From the NCBI GenBank assembly GCA_943736015.1, contig OX031070.1, positions 22,837,673 through 22,901,672 of the forward strand: a DNA stretch of 64,000 nucleotides, read 5' to 3'. The notes below the pieces were generated by a model. It was given only the letters and a program-made list of their open reading frames with translations. It searched no databases and was not told the origin of the DNA. Position 1 is the first letter of the stretch, and each line of letters opens with the position of its first letter. Positions 22,043 to 33,900 of this stretch are shown here, piece after piece. Both the position numbers and the translations under genes were made by a program. The DNA comes from Tridacna crocea (lineage: Eukaryota; Mollusca; Bivalvia; Cardiida; Cardiidae).

Positions 22043-22271
22043 TTAACTCATTACCAAACGACAATATTTTAGATTTGTCCGAAACGAAAGCATTTGCAGA
22101 CGACAAAATGAAAGTGACTGAAAATTTGAAATTTGTTTTTTGAAGGGTAGAAAACATTGTGGGAAAAGGAGAAAATGCTGGTTACCAGCATTTTCTCCTT
22201 TTCCCACAGTGTTTTCAAAAGGCTTCTTTCTCAGGGGCGTCAAAAGTAGGGATTGTGTGGTAATGGGTTAA
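22043..22271 (-). mobile_element. TTAA MITE, subgroup A, 229 bp
   Basis: One of the best-preserved copies; both ends and core intact. Confidence 0.93.
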
Positions 22272-22382
22272 TTTATAAACAATATTTAGTATGGCTGCAG
22301 GACAAGTAAATGTAATTTTAAAATATTTTTCATTACGAGCAATTCATTTATTTACCACATTTGCTTCAGTCACTATGTTAGG

Positions 22383-22748
22383 TGACCAGCATTTTCAACT
22401 TTTCCCACAATGTTTTCTGCCCTTATAATGTGAAATTCCAGTATATTAGCCACATCTTGTATGTCATCTGCAAAATCTTTCAATATTGGTGGGTCTAAAA
22501 TTGCTTTGTCTAGTAAAGAGTTAATTCTTCACCACACAACTGAGACTTTTGACAACCATGCGGAAGAAGGCTCTTAAAAACACTGAGAAAAGAGGAAAAT
22601 GCTGGTAACCAACATTTTCTCCAATTCCTTTAATGTTTTCTAATGTATGAATAATAAAGTTTATGATTTGAATTACATTTAATTTGTCGTCTGCAAATAC
22701 TTTCAATCTGGACAAATCTTATATTTTGTCGGTTTTTAAAAGAGTTAA
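22383..22748 (+). mobile_element. Half MITE joined to a full MITE at one TTAA
   Basis: 22383-22524 is a right half. The TTAA at 22521-22524 starts the next full but diverged copy, ending TTAA at 22748. Confidence 0.8.
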
Positions 22749-23550
22749 TTCATTTATCTATTGCTCTAAGGGTTAGAATGTGAACAAGCTCTTACTAGAC
22801 ATCATAAACCAAATAGATAATGATCACAATTAACTTGAGAGAGAGTGAAAGAAAAAAATAAACAACACAAATATACATAATTTTTTCAACATAGACCAGC
22901 TCTCAAACATTTATCATTTTAAAACACAGGAACATATCAACAATGACATAGGGTGAGAGAGAGGAAGAGAAAAATAGCATAAAATATTTTAATGTCCAAT
23001 GGACAATGATCACACTTGTATGAATATGCACGAGTTAAACTTTTATTATATGAATATGCATGAAGTTAGTATGTGCATGTATAATCATTAACTCCTTGAA
23101 CAGGCTGTTGTTAACAGGTTATCTACTTTTCTTCTTTCGAACCTCTCCAAAGTTTCATTTAGTTTTTCAATTCGTCACTAGTGATCCTTCTAGTGAGAGA
23201 AACAGCATGTGCAATTTTGACTAATAATCTCATTAAAACAACCAAAGATTCATTGACATGCTTAAAGATGATGTCAACTGATTGTTCATTGTTTGATATA
23301 TTTTTTTAATGGTTACCAGCATTTAATAGGTAAAGGCAGCCAGAGAACCTATCTGTGGATTCCTCTTATGTTTATCAAATTTTCATACACATTATTAAAA
23401 TTAAAATGTAAAAATTAATGATAAAAGGATCCTAAACAGATTCTCTTCTCTCAAAATCATAGACTTGTTGCCTCCTCATAGACTGAGACATTTACCTCAG
23501 CCAATCAGAGGACTGTTTCTAAATTGTCAGATTAACTTTATAATGACAAC

Positions 23551-23809
23551 TTAACCCCTTACCAAACTGCAAAGATGAAGACTTGTCTGAATTAAAAGAA
23601 TTGATGATGACTATTCAAATGTGATTTAAACGATGGAACTTGTCTTTGCAGATGACAATTTATATGCAACTCAAATGATGGCTTATGCCTTTGAGTGCGT
23701 GGAAAACATTGTTGGAAAAGGAGAAAATGCTGGAATCCAGCATTTTCTTCTTTTCCTACAATGGTATCAAAACACTGCCTTATTTCGGGTAGTGTAATGA
23801 AGGGTTATA
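23551..23809 (-). mobile_element. TTAA MITE, degenerate
   Basis: TTAACCCCTTACCAAACTGC start; core centre ATGCTGGAATCCAGCAT. An internal duplication of the CTTGTC...GATGAC block lengthens it. Confidence 0.75.
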
Positions 23810-23919
23810 AATGTTCAAATACACATCTCTTTTCGTGCTATGTCTAGGAATTAATGATTCTACACTTTATCTGTTATATATAAATATTTATATGATATGA
23901 CAATACCTTCTTCATTTAC

Positions 23920-24150
23920 TTAACCCTTTACACCATAGATACTCATTTTGACATATTAACAACAGACAGCTTTTGAAACCATTGTGGGAAAAAGAGAAAT
24001 TGCTCGTAACAAGCAATTTCTCCTTTTCCCACAATGTTTTCCACTCAATCAGATATTTCTATCCTCATTTGTCCATTTTTTTGACATCATGCCTTGATTT
24101 GCTGCTGAAATGGAAGAGCCTCAAATTGACATATCAGGTAAAGGGTTTAA
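23920..24150 (+). mobile_element. TTAA MITE, C ends with mixed core
   Basis: TTAACCCTTTACACCATAGA start; core AAATTGCTCGTAACAAGCAA with TTTCCCACAATG arms. Another B/C intermediate. Confidence 0.87.
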
Positions 24151-24206
24151 CAATCACTAAGTGTGTGATAATACATTGTTATACTGAAATGATATGGTTG
24201 CTGAAC

Positions 24207-24435
24207 ACTCAACCCTTTACCATACAGTCCCAAATAATGACCTGCACTAAGAAAGTCTTGGAAAACATTATGGAAAAAAAGGAGAACAAAGTTGGGATCA
24301 ACATTTTCTCCTTCTTCAACAATGTTTTCTCCCAATTCAGACACATTTTCATTATTTGAGCCACTCTTGAGTTGTTGTTCGCAAAAGCTTTGAATTCGGA
24401 AGAGTTAGGAATTTTGACAAGTGGAAAAGAAATAG
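24207..24435 (+). mobile_element. TTAA MITE, degenerate
   Basis: CTCAACCCTTTACCATACAG start; core mismatched. Confidence 0.7.
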
Positions 24436-24504
24436 CTTTATCAAACAACAAAATATTTGACAAAAAAAAAAAACCTGACAGCATTTGCTGAAAACAATTG
24501 TAGC

Positions 24505-24733
24505 TTAACCCATTACCACACAACCCCTACTTTTGACGACCCTGAGAAAGAAGCCCTTAGAAAACATTGTAGGAAAATGAGAAAATGTTGGTTACCAGTA
24601 TTTTCTCCCTTTCCCACACTGTTTTCTACCCTTCACAAAATAAATTTCAAATTTACAGTTGCTTCTATTTTGTTGTCTGCAAATGCTTTTGATTTGGACA
24701 AGCCTAAAATATTGTTGTGTGGTAATGGGTTAA
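24505..24733 (+). mobile_element. TTAA MITE, subgroup A, 229 bp
   Basis: TTAACCCATTACCACACAAC to GTGTGGTAATGGGTTAA. A truncated minus copy (24755-24882) follows. Confidence 0.92.
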
Positions 24734-25012
24734 CTAATGAATTCCATGTTTGATAAATAAGAAAACATGGTATGAAAAGCAGAACATGCTGGTTACCAGC
24801 ATGTTCTCCCATTCCCACGATGTTTTCAAAAAAGCTTTTCTTTCTGGGTAGATAAATTCAGGATTGTGTGGTGAAGGGTTAACATGTATGTCATATTCTT
24901 GAATATTTCATGGCAAATGTGCAGAAAGTTAGCTAAATTCTGTTCACTTGTCCACAAATAAAATTCACTATGTAATAGTTGAAACAAAAAACTTACATTT
25001 AGAGTAGATCTC

Positions 25013-25240
25013 TTTCACCCTTTATCACACAATCCTGAGTTTCAGTGACCCTAAAAAAGAAGTCTTTTGTAAATATTTTAGGAAAAGAAGATAATGCTGG
25101 TTGCCAGCATTTTCTCCCTTTTCCACAATGTTTTCATCTCTATCAATGAAAAATTGCACCCTTTGAACCATACAGAAATTGTAACCTGCAAATGCTTTCA
25201 ATTTACCTGGTTAAAATTTTCTTGTCTGATAAAGAATTAA
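25013..25240 (+). mobile_element. TTAA MITE joined to next copy
   Basis: Left TTAA lost (TTTCACCCTTTATCACACAA); the right TTAA at 25237 is shared. Confidence 0.82.
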
Positions 25241-25465
25241 CCCATTACCACACAATCCTGAATTTTAATGACCCTGAGAAAGAAACCTTTTGAAAACATT
25301 GTGGGCAAAGGAGAAAATGCTAGTAACCAGCATTTTCTCCATTTCCCACAATGTTTTCTACCCTTCCCAAACCAAATTTGATTTTTTTTTTCATGTTTAT
25401 TTTGTTGTCTGCAAATGATTTCAATTTGGACCAGTCTATAATTCTGTCATTTAGTAAAGAGTTTA
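25237..25465 (+). mobile_element. TTAA MITE, right TTAA mutated
   Basis: TTAACCCATTACCACACAAT to AGTAAAGAGTTTA. Confidence 0.87.
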
Positions 25466-26033
25466 TATTAATTTCTCGTAGCAATACCAACAGCACAGAC
25501 AACTGATTTTGTCTCCTCTGCGATTTTCCTGAACGACTTTTGATATGAGAAGGGGGAAACCTAGAGAAATCTGACAAATGTAGGATTGTAGATTTTGAAT
25601 TGTAAAATAATTTAATAAAGAACCATGAGCACTGCATGTGGGTGCCAATACTCCATTTCAGTTGTTTTTGGAAAAGGATTTTGCATTAAAACTTTCTTGT
25701 TAAAAAAAGAGAATTACCGTGTTGAAAATATTTTGATGGTTACTTGCTCTTGTAAAGGTTTGCCAACTGCTAGTTAATAACTTATCCATGTTTGAAATAG
25801 ATAATCCTTATTTATATCAGAGACAGTATAAAATGTCAAAATCTGCACCCCAAAGCAAGGCTATGAAAATACCATAATGATTTTTTTGAAAATCGCACAG
25901 CTAAAAATTTGAAAGAATTCAAACTTTTTTCATTCAGAGACATGCATCACTGTCCCAGTGATAAAGACAATATGGGATACTCTAATTACATCATTATTTC
26001 ATCAATGAAGTCTGTGTCATGGGTAGAATCCCC

Positions 26034-26262
26034 TTAACCCATTACCAGACGACAATATTTTAGACTGGTCCAAATTGAAAGCATTTGCAGACGACAAAAT
26101 AAAAGTGACTGAAAATTTGAAATTTGTTTTGTGAAGGGTTGGAAACATTGTGGGAAAAGGAGAAAATGCTGGTTACCAGCATTTTCTCCTTTTCCCACAA
26201 TGTTTTCAAAAGGCTTTTCTCTCAGGGGCATCAAAAGTAGGGATTGTGTGGTAATGGGTTAA
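26034..26262 (-). mobile_element. TTAA MITE, subgroup A, 229 bp
   Basis: Well preserved: TTAACCCATTACCAGACGAC to GTGTGGTAATGGGTTAA. Eroded remnants follow to about 26550. Confidence 0.93.
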
Positions 26263-26606
26263 TCACTCTATCAGAAGGGAAAATTTAAAATTTCCCTATA
26301 TTGAAAGAATGTAAAAATTAAAAGTAGCTCAAATGACGAAGGAAACATCTCTTTGAAAGGATAGAAAATATTATGGGACAAAAAAAAAAAGGTTGGACAC
26401 TGGCATTGTTTTTCCCATTTCTCACAATGTTTTCAAGCCTTCTTCCTCAGGGTTGTTAAAACATTAAATTGTAACCCTTTCCCACACAATCATGAGTTTA
26501 AAGGCTCCGAGACAAACAGCTTTTGAAAACAAAGTAGGAAAGGGTTAGGATTGGTCTGTGATTTATTGTTTAGCTGTTGTCTTTCTACTTAGTTTGCTTT
26601 AGCTTT

Positions 26607-26836
26607 TTAATCCTTTACCATACAATCCAATGTTCTAACAGCCCAGTAGTAGATGGCTTGTGAAAACATTGTTGGAAAAGGAGAGAATGTTGGTGTACAG
26701 CATTTTCTCCATTTTCCCTACAACTTTTTATATCCTGAAAAAGACAGGTTCCAACAACTTAACTTTCATCATCAACACATGCATTGATGATTCATATTGG
26801 ACAGATCTACCACTTTGTTGTCTGATACAGAGTTAA
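26607..26836 (+). mobile_element. TTAA MITE, diverged, joined to next copy
   Basis: TTAATCCTTTACCATACAAT start; the right TTAA at 26833 is shared. Confidence 0.82.
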
Positions 26837-27038
26837 CCCTTTACCACACAATGCCGACTTTAAACAACCCTGAAAAAGAGCCTTTTGAAAGCATGGTGGG
26901 AAGAGAAGAAAATGCTGATAAGCAGCATTTTCTCCTTTTCATGCCATGTTTTCTACCAAGCAAATTTCAATCTTTTTTGCAATATGCAAATGCTGTCAGT
27001 TTGGACCAGTTTAAAATTTGTAATTTGGTACAGTGTTA
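26833..27038 (+). mobile_element. TTAA MITE, shortened
   Basis: TTAACCCTTTACCACACAAT to TTGGTACAGTGTTAA; about 23 bp shorter than the norm, lost from the right arm. Confidence 0.85.
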
Positions 27039-27361
27039 AAAAAAGTGAAACAGAGAGCATACATGTTCTTATATTACATGCAATAATTCACATCTCTACA
27101 ATAAATAATATAGAAGTTAAAGAATGAGCAAATGAAGAGGTGAGGTATTTAATGAAAGTGTTTACTTGTACATGCTTTCTAGCAGGCATATGGGAAAATT
27201 CATCTTTTTTCCCATGCAATGAAATATGATCTCTGTTTTCCAAAACAAAGTATATACCATGGATTTGAATATAATATAGGGCACTTTACATTGTCTATCC
27301 TTTACATGATTTATTTCTCTTTTTTCAAAAGCATGAGTCTTACTAAACTTCCTTTACCTCT

Positions 27362-27833
27362 TCTCTTTACCAATCAACTAAATTGTTGACTTGTCCAAAT
27401 TGAAAGCATCTGCAGATGACAAAATAAATATGACTCAAAAATTGAAAAATGTTTTTGGGAGGGTAGAAAAACTTTGTGGGAAAAGGAGAAATGCTAAAAC
27501 ATTGTGGGAAAAGGAGAAAATGCTGGTTACCAGCATTTTCTCCTTTTCCTACAATGTTTTTGAAAGGCTTTTTTCTCAGGGTCGTTAAAAGTCGGGATTC
27601 TGTGGGAAAGAGTAAACCAAACACCAAAGTTTTAGACTGATTCATATTGGGAGCATTTGCAGAAGACAAATTTAGTATTGCTCTAATGATGAGATTTGTC
27701 TGTGATTGGACAGAAAACAACGTAGGAGAAGGAGCAAATAATGGTTATCAGCATTTTCTCCTTTTCCAACAATGTATCTAAAGGCTTTCTACTTCAGGGT
27801 TGTTAAAACTTGGAATTGGGTGGTAAAGGGTTA
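27362..27833 (-). mobile_element. Two adjacent minus-orientation MITEs
   Basis: 27362-27616 has a duplicated left half-core (AACATTGTGGGAAAAGGAGA after an earlier GGGAAAAGGAGAAATGC). 27611-27833 follows directly and ends GGTAAAGGGTTAA. Confidence 0.85.
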
Positions 27834-28257
27834 ATTTCACTAAATGAGTAATAATGAACAGTACTAAAGAACAAAATCAAACATATTGCACTATATGTTG
27901 ACTTATTTCAGTAATTACAGAAACATACGACAGACTTAAGGTGTTTACATATACATGATCCATTCAAATACAGAATATTTCCACAATATTTTGCAATACA
28001 GTTGTATTATTCTGTGTTTCCATCAAATTTCTGAAAGTTGAATGGAATATTTGGTACTGAAGCAAAGTCTTCGATAAAAATATTAAAAAGAATAAATAAA
28101 AAGAAAAATCACTAACTTCAACGCATACATATGCAAAATGCCCTTTCTGTTTAAAGTTACACTCTCAGAGATAGCCATTCAATAGACTTATAAAATACAA
28201 ATTAAAAAAAAAAAGGTAGATTGCTCATCTACCAATGCTAAGAATGACCAAACACTT

Positions 28258-28482
28258 TCCAGTAAAACCTTCCCCACACAATGCAATGTTACAATACTCT
28301 TCAGGAAGAAGGCTGTTGAAAACATGGGAAAAAATGCATGTAACCAGCATTTTATCTATTTTCCAAAATGTTACCTCTCCTTTCAAAGACTATTCAATTT
28401 CTACTATTTCAGCTAAATTTGTGTACTGCAAACGCTTTCAACTAGAAGTCTCCTACTTCACCCTCTGGTAAAAGTTTATTCA
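28258..28482 (+). mobile_element. TTAA MITE, strongly eroded
   Basis: CCTTCCCCACACAATGC, AACCAGCATTTTATC and a CTGGTAAAAGTTTA end survive. Confidence 0.55.
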
Positions 28483-28765
28483 CAAGGTACACTCATGTTA
28501 TGCTGACAAAGAAAGTCTCTAACAATCAGACTGCATGTAAGGAAACTAAATTAAAGTCAGTGAAAAAGTAATAGTAGGAAGTTTCTAATTAATTACCAAA
28601 TTGAAGGAAAAATCCAATTGGAAGATGATTCGATTTCTGGAATAATGATCTACAAATGTTACAGTCTAGCTGTCATTTGAAAAGGTTTATAGACTAACTC
28701 TGCTGATTTAAAGAATTGCCATGAACCAAAGCAGATAATAACCCTTTAGAATACAGAGGCATTTA

Positions 28766-28994
28766 TTAACCCTTTACTCCACAGATACTCATTTCTACGC
28801 ACTGCTTGTAGGAGCCTTTGGAAAACATTGTGGCAAAAGGTGAAATTGCTCGTGACGAGCAATTTCACCTTTTGTCACAATGTTTTCTATGCTATCAAAT
28901 GGTGTCATATACACATAAGAAATGGCTTCATCCTTTCTGTTATTTAGGATCAATTAGGGATGCCATAGAAATGCCTTATGGGGTAAAGGGTTAA
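28766..28994 (+). mobile_element. TTAA MITE, subgroup C, 229 bp
   Basis: Core AAATTGCTCGTGACGAGCAA; ends TTAACCCTTTACTCCACAGA and GGGTAAAGGGTTAA. Confidence 0.92.
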
Positions 28995-29045
28995 CTATAT
29001 GTGTTCTTAACTCAGGACAAGCCATTTGATAGACTAGTCTCTCAC

Positions 29046-29273
29046 TTAATTCATACAAAACAACAACAATTCAGACTAGTCGAAACTGAAAGCATTTGCA
29101 ATGACAAAATGAACGTGACTGAAAAACGAAATTTGTGTTGGGAAATGTGGAAACATGGGAAAAGGAGAAAATGCTGGTTAGTGGTTACCAGTATTTCTCC
29201 TTTTTCAACAGGATTTTTGAAAGGCTTCATTCTTTGAGACATTAAAAATCAAGATAGTGCAGGAAAGGGTTAA
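29046..29273 (-). mobile_element. TTAA MITE, degenerate
   Basis: Short duplication GGTTAGTGGTTACC in the core centre; right TTAA intact. Confidence 0.75.
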
Positions 29274-29530
29274 AAACCATTACAGTAATTTACTTGCTTT
29301 CTGAATACACTTCTACAAACACAGGAGATAATTTAGTTCCAGCTCTTTCACCATCAGATTATAGAAGCCATGCTTAACGAAAAACTAGGCCAGCCTTTGC
29401 AAGCTGACTTGTGTCTAATCTTTTTTCCTTTTGGTAAATTTTCTGCACATCCAATGGCCATTCTAACAAAAGATACATAAAGCCCCATTTTGCAAGAGTA
29501 TGGCTCATATACACTCAATTTCTTTCTTTG

Positions 29531-29752
29531 TTAACTCGTTACCAAACAAGAATATTTTAGGCTTTTCCAAATCAAAAGCATTTGCAAAATAAAAGTGACT
29601 GAAAGTTTGAACTTTGTTTAGTGAAGGGTAGAAAACATTGAGGTAAAAGGAGAAAATGCTGGTTACCAGCATTTTCTCCTTTTCCCATAATGTTTTCTCA
29701 AGGCTTCTTTCTCATGATCATCAAAAGTAGGGATTGTGTGGTAATGGGTTAG
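29531..29752 (-). mobile_element. TTAA MITE, subgroup A
   Basis: TTAACTCGTTACCAAACAAG to GGTAATGGGTTAGG. Confidence 0.87.
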
Positions 29753-29915
29753 GCATACAGGTGAGGCATACAATCCCCTAATACTAAACAAGAAGATGGT
29801 ATGGGTTCAAGATCAGACTGCCTATGGCACAGGGAAGGTTAAAACTGGATTCTCTTTTAATGCTGCTTGCAGCTACAGGATGGAAAGCCTCTAAATGAAT
29901 CAAATATCATTGGAA

Positions 29916-30136
29916 GTGCTTTACCAGATAACAAAATTTTAGACTATTCCAATTCTAGGGCATTTGCATACAAAAAATATATTTTTTGCTGATATTTTCT
30001 TACCCTGAAGATTACAAAACACTGTGGGAATGGAGAAAATGCTGGATACCGTATTTTCTTCTTTTCCCTCAAGGTTTTCTAAGGCTTTCTTCTTCAGGGT
30101 CATTATAATACACGGGATTATTTTGCAAAGGGTTAA
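29916..30136 (-). mobile_element. TTAA MITE, degenerate
   Basis: Core eroded (ATGCTGGATACCGTATTTTC); right end GCAAAGGGTTAA. Confidence 0.7.
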
Positions 30137-30373
30137 GTTGTGTTTATAAACAGCTTTCAGCTAAATAATGAGGTTGTGTGATAACCATTAATGTAAATTC
30201 AAATCTTAGAGAAACAAATAAGGCCCATTGAACACTGTCAGCCAGGAAAAACTAGTACTTTCTCAAAATGTGATATGATACCCCTGCAAAGTGCTTTGAT
30301 AGTGTACACATGATATAAACTACTTACCACAGAATGACATGGTAAAATTCAAGGGGACACAATTCTTCAATGC

Positions 30374-30590
30374 TTAACCCTACATCACACAATCCCAACT
30401 TTTAACAACCCTGAGACAAAAGCCTGTTGAAAACATAGTGGGACAAGGAAGAAATGCTTGAATTCAGCATTTTTCCCTTTTCCCACAATGTTTTCTACCC
30501 TTCCCAAACAAATTTCAGCATTTGAGTCCCATTTTGTCGACTGCAAAAGCTATCAATTCTGACCAGTCCGAAATTTTCAACGTTTTAAAA
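30374..30590 (+). mobile_element. TTAA MITE, right end lost
   Basis: TTAACCCTACATCACACAAT start. It lies about 365 bases beyond the KSR stop, so probably inside or next to the 3' UTR. Confidence 0.75.
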
Positions 30591-30954
30591 ATGTATGCAA
30601 CACATCTCCAGGTTCTTGCAAAAAGTAACGCAAAATGGCCAAAAATGTTAGAAAAACTAAGGCTTCCACTTGCAAACATAAATCAGCCAATTTCCATGCC
30701 AATAGCCAGAAGGGCAGACAGACAGATTTGTTCTAGTGCAAACCTGAAAAGGTCGAACTATATTTCAAATTTCAAAGCTATTCTTCCAACATCATCACAG
30801 GAAATAGTATAGATCTAAGATCAGACTGGATCTTCACTGTTCACAGAATCTTCTGTAGTTATGAACATATTCTAAGGTTTAACCATAAGCTAATAACAGA
30901 ACTCTGAAATGATCACAATATGAATATCCATGAAGGGGAATTATGAAGCAGTCA

Positions 30955-33900
30955 TCATGACGTATGGAGAGAGTCTGCACTGCGGGAAAGAAGGTGTATT
31001 GGGTGCGATGGACTTCTCTGAAAGGGTTTTCTTGGTAATCGTTCCATTATTTTGAGCAGTTGACTGAAACTCGGTCGATCATCTGGGTTGTAGGCCCAGC
31101 ACATAATCAACATATCCTGAAAATTACAAAGAAGTATATATAAGTAGCATTCTGGAAAAAGTAGTTTTATGCATTTTTGTGATCACGTATAGATTCATAA
31201 AACTTGTTTAGTCCAACTGCCCATTGAATCATACGGCAGAATGGTTTCTAGACATGCAAAAAATTTACAAAAAGCACAGTTTCAATCCATGTCGGCCTGT
31301 GCGGACTACATAGGCTGACGCAAGTCCATTTTTTTGGCATGTACATCCCTTTTCACACAGCATGGTTCCTATAATAGTCTGCTTTTTTGTTTTCTTTTAC
31401 CATTTACCACACAATCCCAACTTTTACGACGCTGAGAAGGTATCCTTTTGAATACATCGTGGGAAAAGAAGAAAATGCTGGTAACCACAATGTTTTCTAC
31501 CCTTCCCAATACAAATGTCATACTTTCAATCACTTCTATTGTGACATCTTAAAACGCTTTCATTTTGGACCAGTCTAAAATTTTGTCATTTGGTAAAGAG
31601 TTAACTCATTACCAAATGACAAAATTTTAGGTTCGTCCAAATCCAAAGCATTTGCAGACTACAAAATAAAAGTGACTGAAAATTTGAAATTTTTGTTTTG
31701 TGAAGGGTAGAAAACATTATGGGAAAATGAGAAAATGCTGGTTACCAGCATTTTCTCCTTTTTCCACAATGTTTTCTACAGGCATCTTTTTCAAGGGCAT
31801 CAAAAGAAGGGATTGTGTGGTGAAGGATTAACCAATTTTCTGTCACTTCGATTTTTCTTGCGGGAGAAGAGTTAACCCGACTTTCAATATTACATGTCCA
31901 TGAATTCTAGTCATACCATAGCAACAGTTCATTTGTTCATGTCTTTGGTTGGTTTCATCAAACAACAAAATTTCACGTACAGTTAGTATCAACAGGGTCT
32001 GCAGACCACATTAAGATGTGGCTTGATAATGGCTTTGTCTTGGAAAGGGTCGAAAAAATTGTTTGAAAAATGGGTTTTTTTTGTCCCAAGGCCTTTTCCT
32101 TCAGGGCAGTTGCAACTCTGGATTGTTTTGTACAGGATTTATCCTTTACCAAGCAATCCCATCTTTAAACCCTGAAAAAGAAGGCTTTTGAAAACATCAA
32201 AATGCTGGTTACCAGAAATTTCTCTGTTCTCAACTTAACCATAGTAGTGCAGCTGGTAGTTGAGAATAAGAGCTCTCTGGTTTGAATTCCCTGCTAGGCT
32301 AATCTCTTTGATGATAGTCAGTGACAAGATTAATTCCTCTATTGCCTCTATTAGTTCTTACAATGATGGTTAAGTTGAAAAACAGTTAGGAAAACATGGA
32401 TAGGTGTGCTGGCTGCCACGACATAAATGAGATAATGTTGAAAACAGCATGAAATATCATACAATCAACCCTTTCCACACAATGTTTTCAACAGTTCTAC
32501 ATATAAAAACTTGACAGTTTATCAAAGAGTTAAAAATGTGTAAAACATTCTCTACCTTCACTTCTTTTGAACCTCTAATACTGCCAAAGGAAGGCTTTAT
32601 GCCTCTCCCCACTTGCCATATAATACTTTCTGGAGGCTGATTCTCAAAAGGCCAGAATCCGTTCAGTAATTCAAACCAAACAGTTCTGCAATATAAGAAA
32701 TGCAGTATTACAATCATTACTTCTTGCTGACAATGAGTAAATGCTACTTGAATAAGTAGTGAACTTAAGTAGAGAGATGATATAATTACATATAGTAAAT
32801 TCAAACATAAATAAATATTGCAAGAGAAAGCAATAAGATCAGAGTGCTACTGGTAACTATCACAAAAACTGACAGAATACCTACAGCAGGTGGGTTGACT
32901 GACACAATATACATTAAAACCCTAAATGCATTTGCAGAATATAAGACTGAACACTTTACTATGGGAAAAATTTTCTAAATTGTACATAATGAAAGGATCT
33001 ATAGATAGAAAAACTTAGTTTAAGTGATGAGATTTATCTTTCATAGGAGCAAAATCCTTGCGGGGAAAGGTCAAAAGAAATGCTGGTTTTTCTCCCACTA
33101 AAGCAACATTTTCAAAAGCCATCAAGCCATCCCTTTCAGGGTTATAAAAACATGGGGCTGTTAGGTGAAAGGCTATAGGAGAAAAAATTCTAAAACTATA
33201 AATGCAGAAATTTGGCTTGTACAAAGTTAGAATTTCCCTACAAATCGGCAAAACAGAAGAAGTTCATGAGACAACTATAGCTATGTGTAGGCCCACATGA
33301 TAGATGGATGGACAGACAAACAAAAATTCCAAAATTATTCTTTTTCTTAAGGCATGAAAAAGAACAGGGATCTCAAGTCAACACCTTGGTTAGCTTAAGG
33401 GTGGCCCTTCAGATTTTGTGACGAAAATTTTACAAAAATGCAAAAAAAATCATCCTTATACTCCCGAAGTCTTTTAATTTGCGTTCATAAAACCCCAGCA
33501 GTCGAAAACCATCCGACAACACGAGAAATTATAGATTTACTACGGCCCAGGTTGATACCAATGGGAGACACATTCTATTTTTAGATGATCAATTATCTCA
33601 TTTACATACAGGAATACACAGACGAAGTTTCAAACATAGCGTCCGAAGAATACATTATGGAAAATAATTATTACATGTTTGTTATGTAATGGAATTTAAG
33701 CGTTATTTGTCGTGTGCTAGTCACTTGACATTCCCAAAATGCTTTATTGATTTTTGGTGCAAAATCTAAAAATACCTGGAGAGGCTACGTAGCCTTTTAA
33801 GGGAACACCATCAAAATTTTTTTGTTTTGTGATTTTATTAGGTTTAATTACTGATGATTTGTATTATTTTTTCCCACAATGTTTTCTACCCTATCACAGA

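Larger units (their letters stand above)
17963..30954. other. Intergenic region between convergent RUSF1 and KSR
   Basis: No protein gene recognised on either strand. Content is MITEs and other repeats listed separately; 22750-23550 and 27040-27360 show nothing definable. The KSR 3' UTR must occupy part of the right end, but no convincing polyadenylation signal was found close to the stop. Confidence 0.6.
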
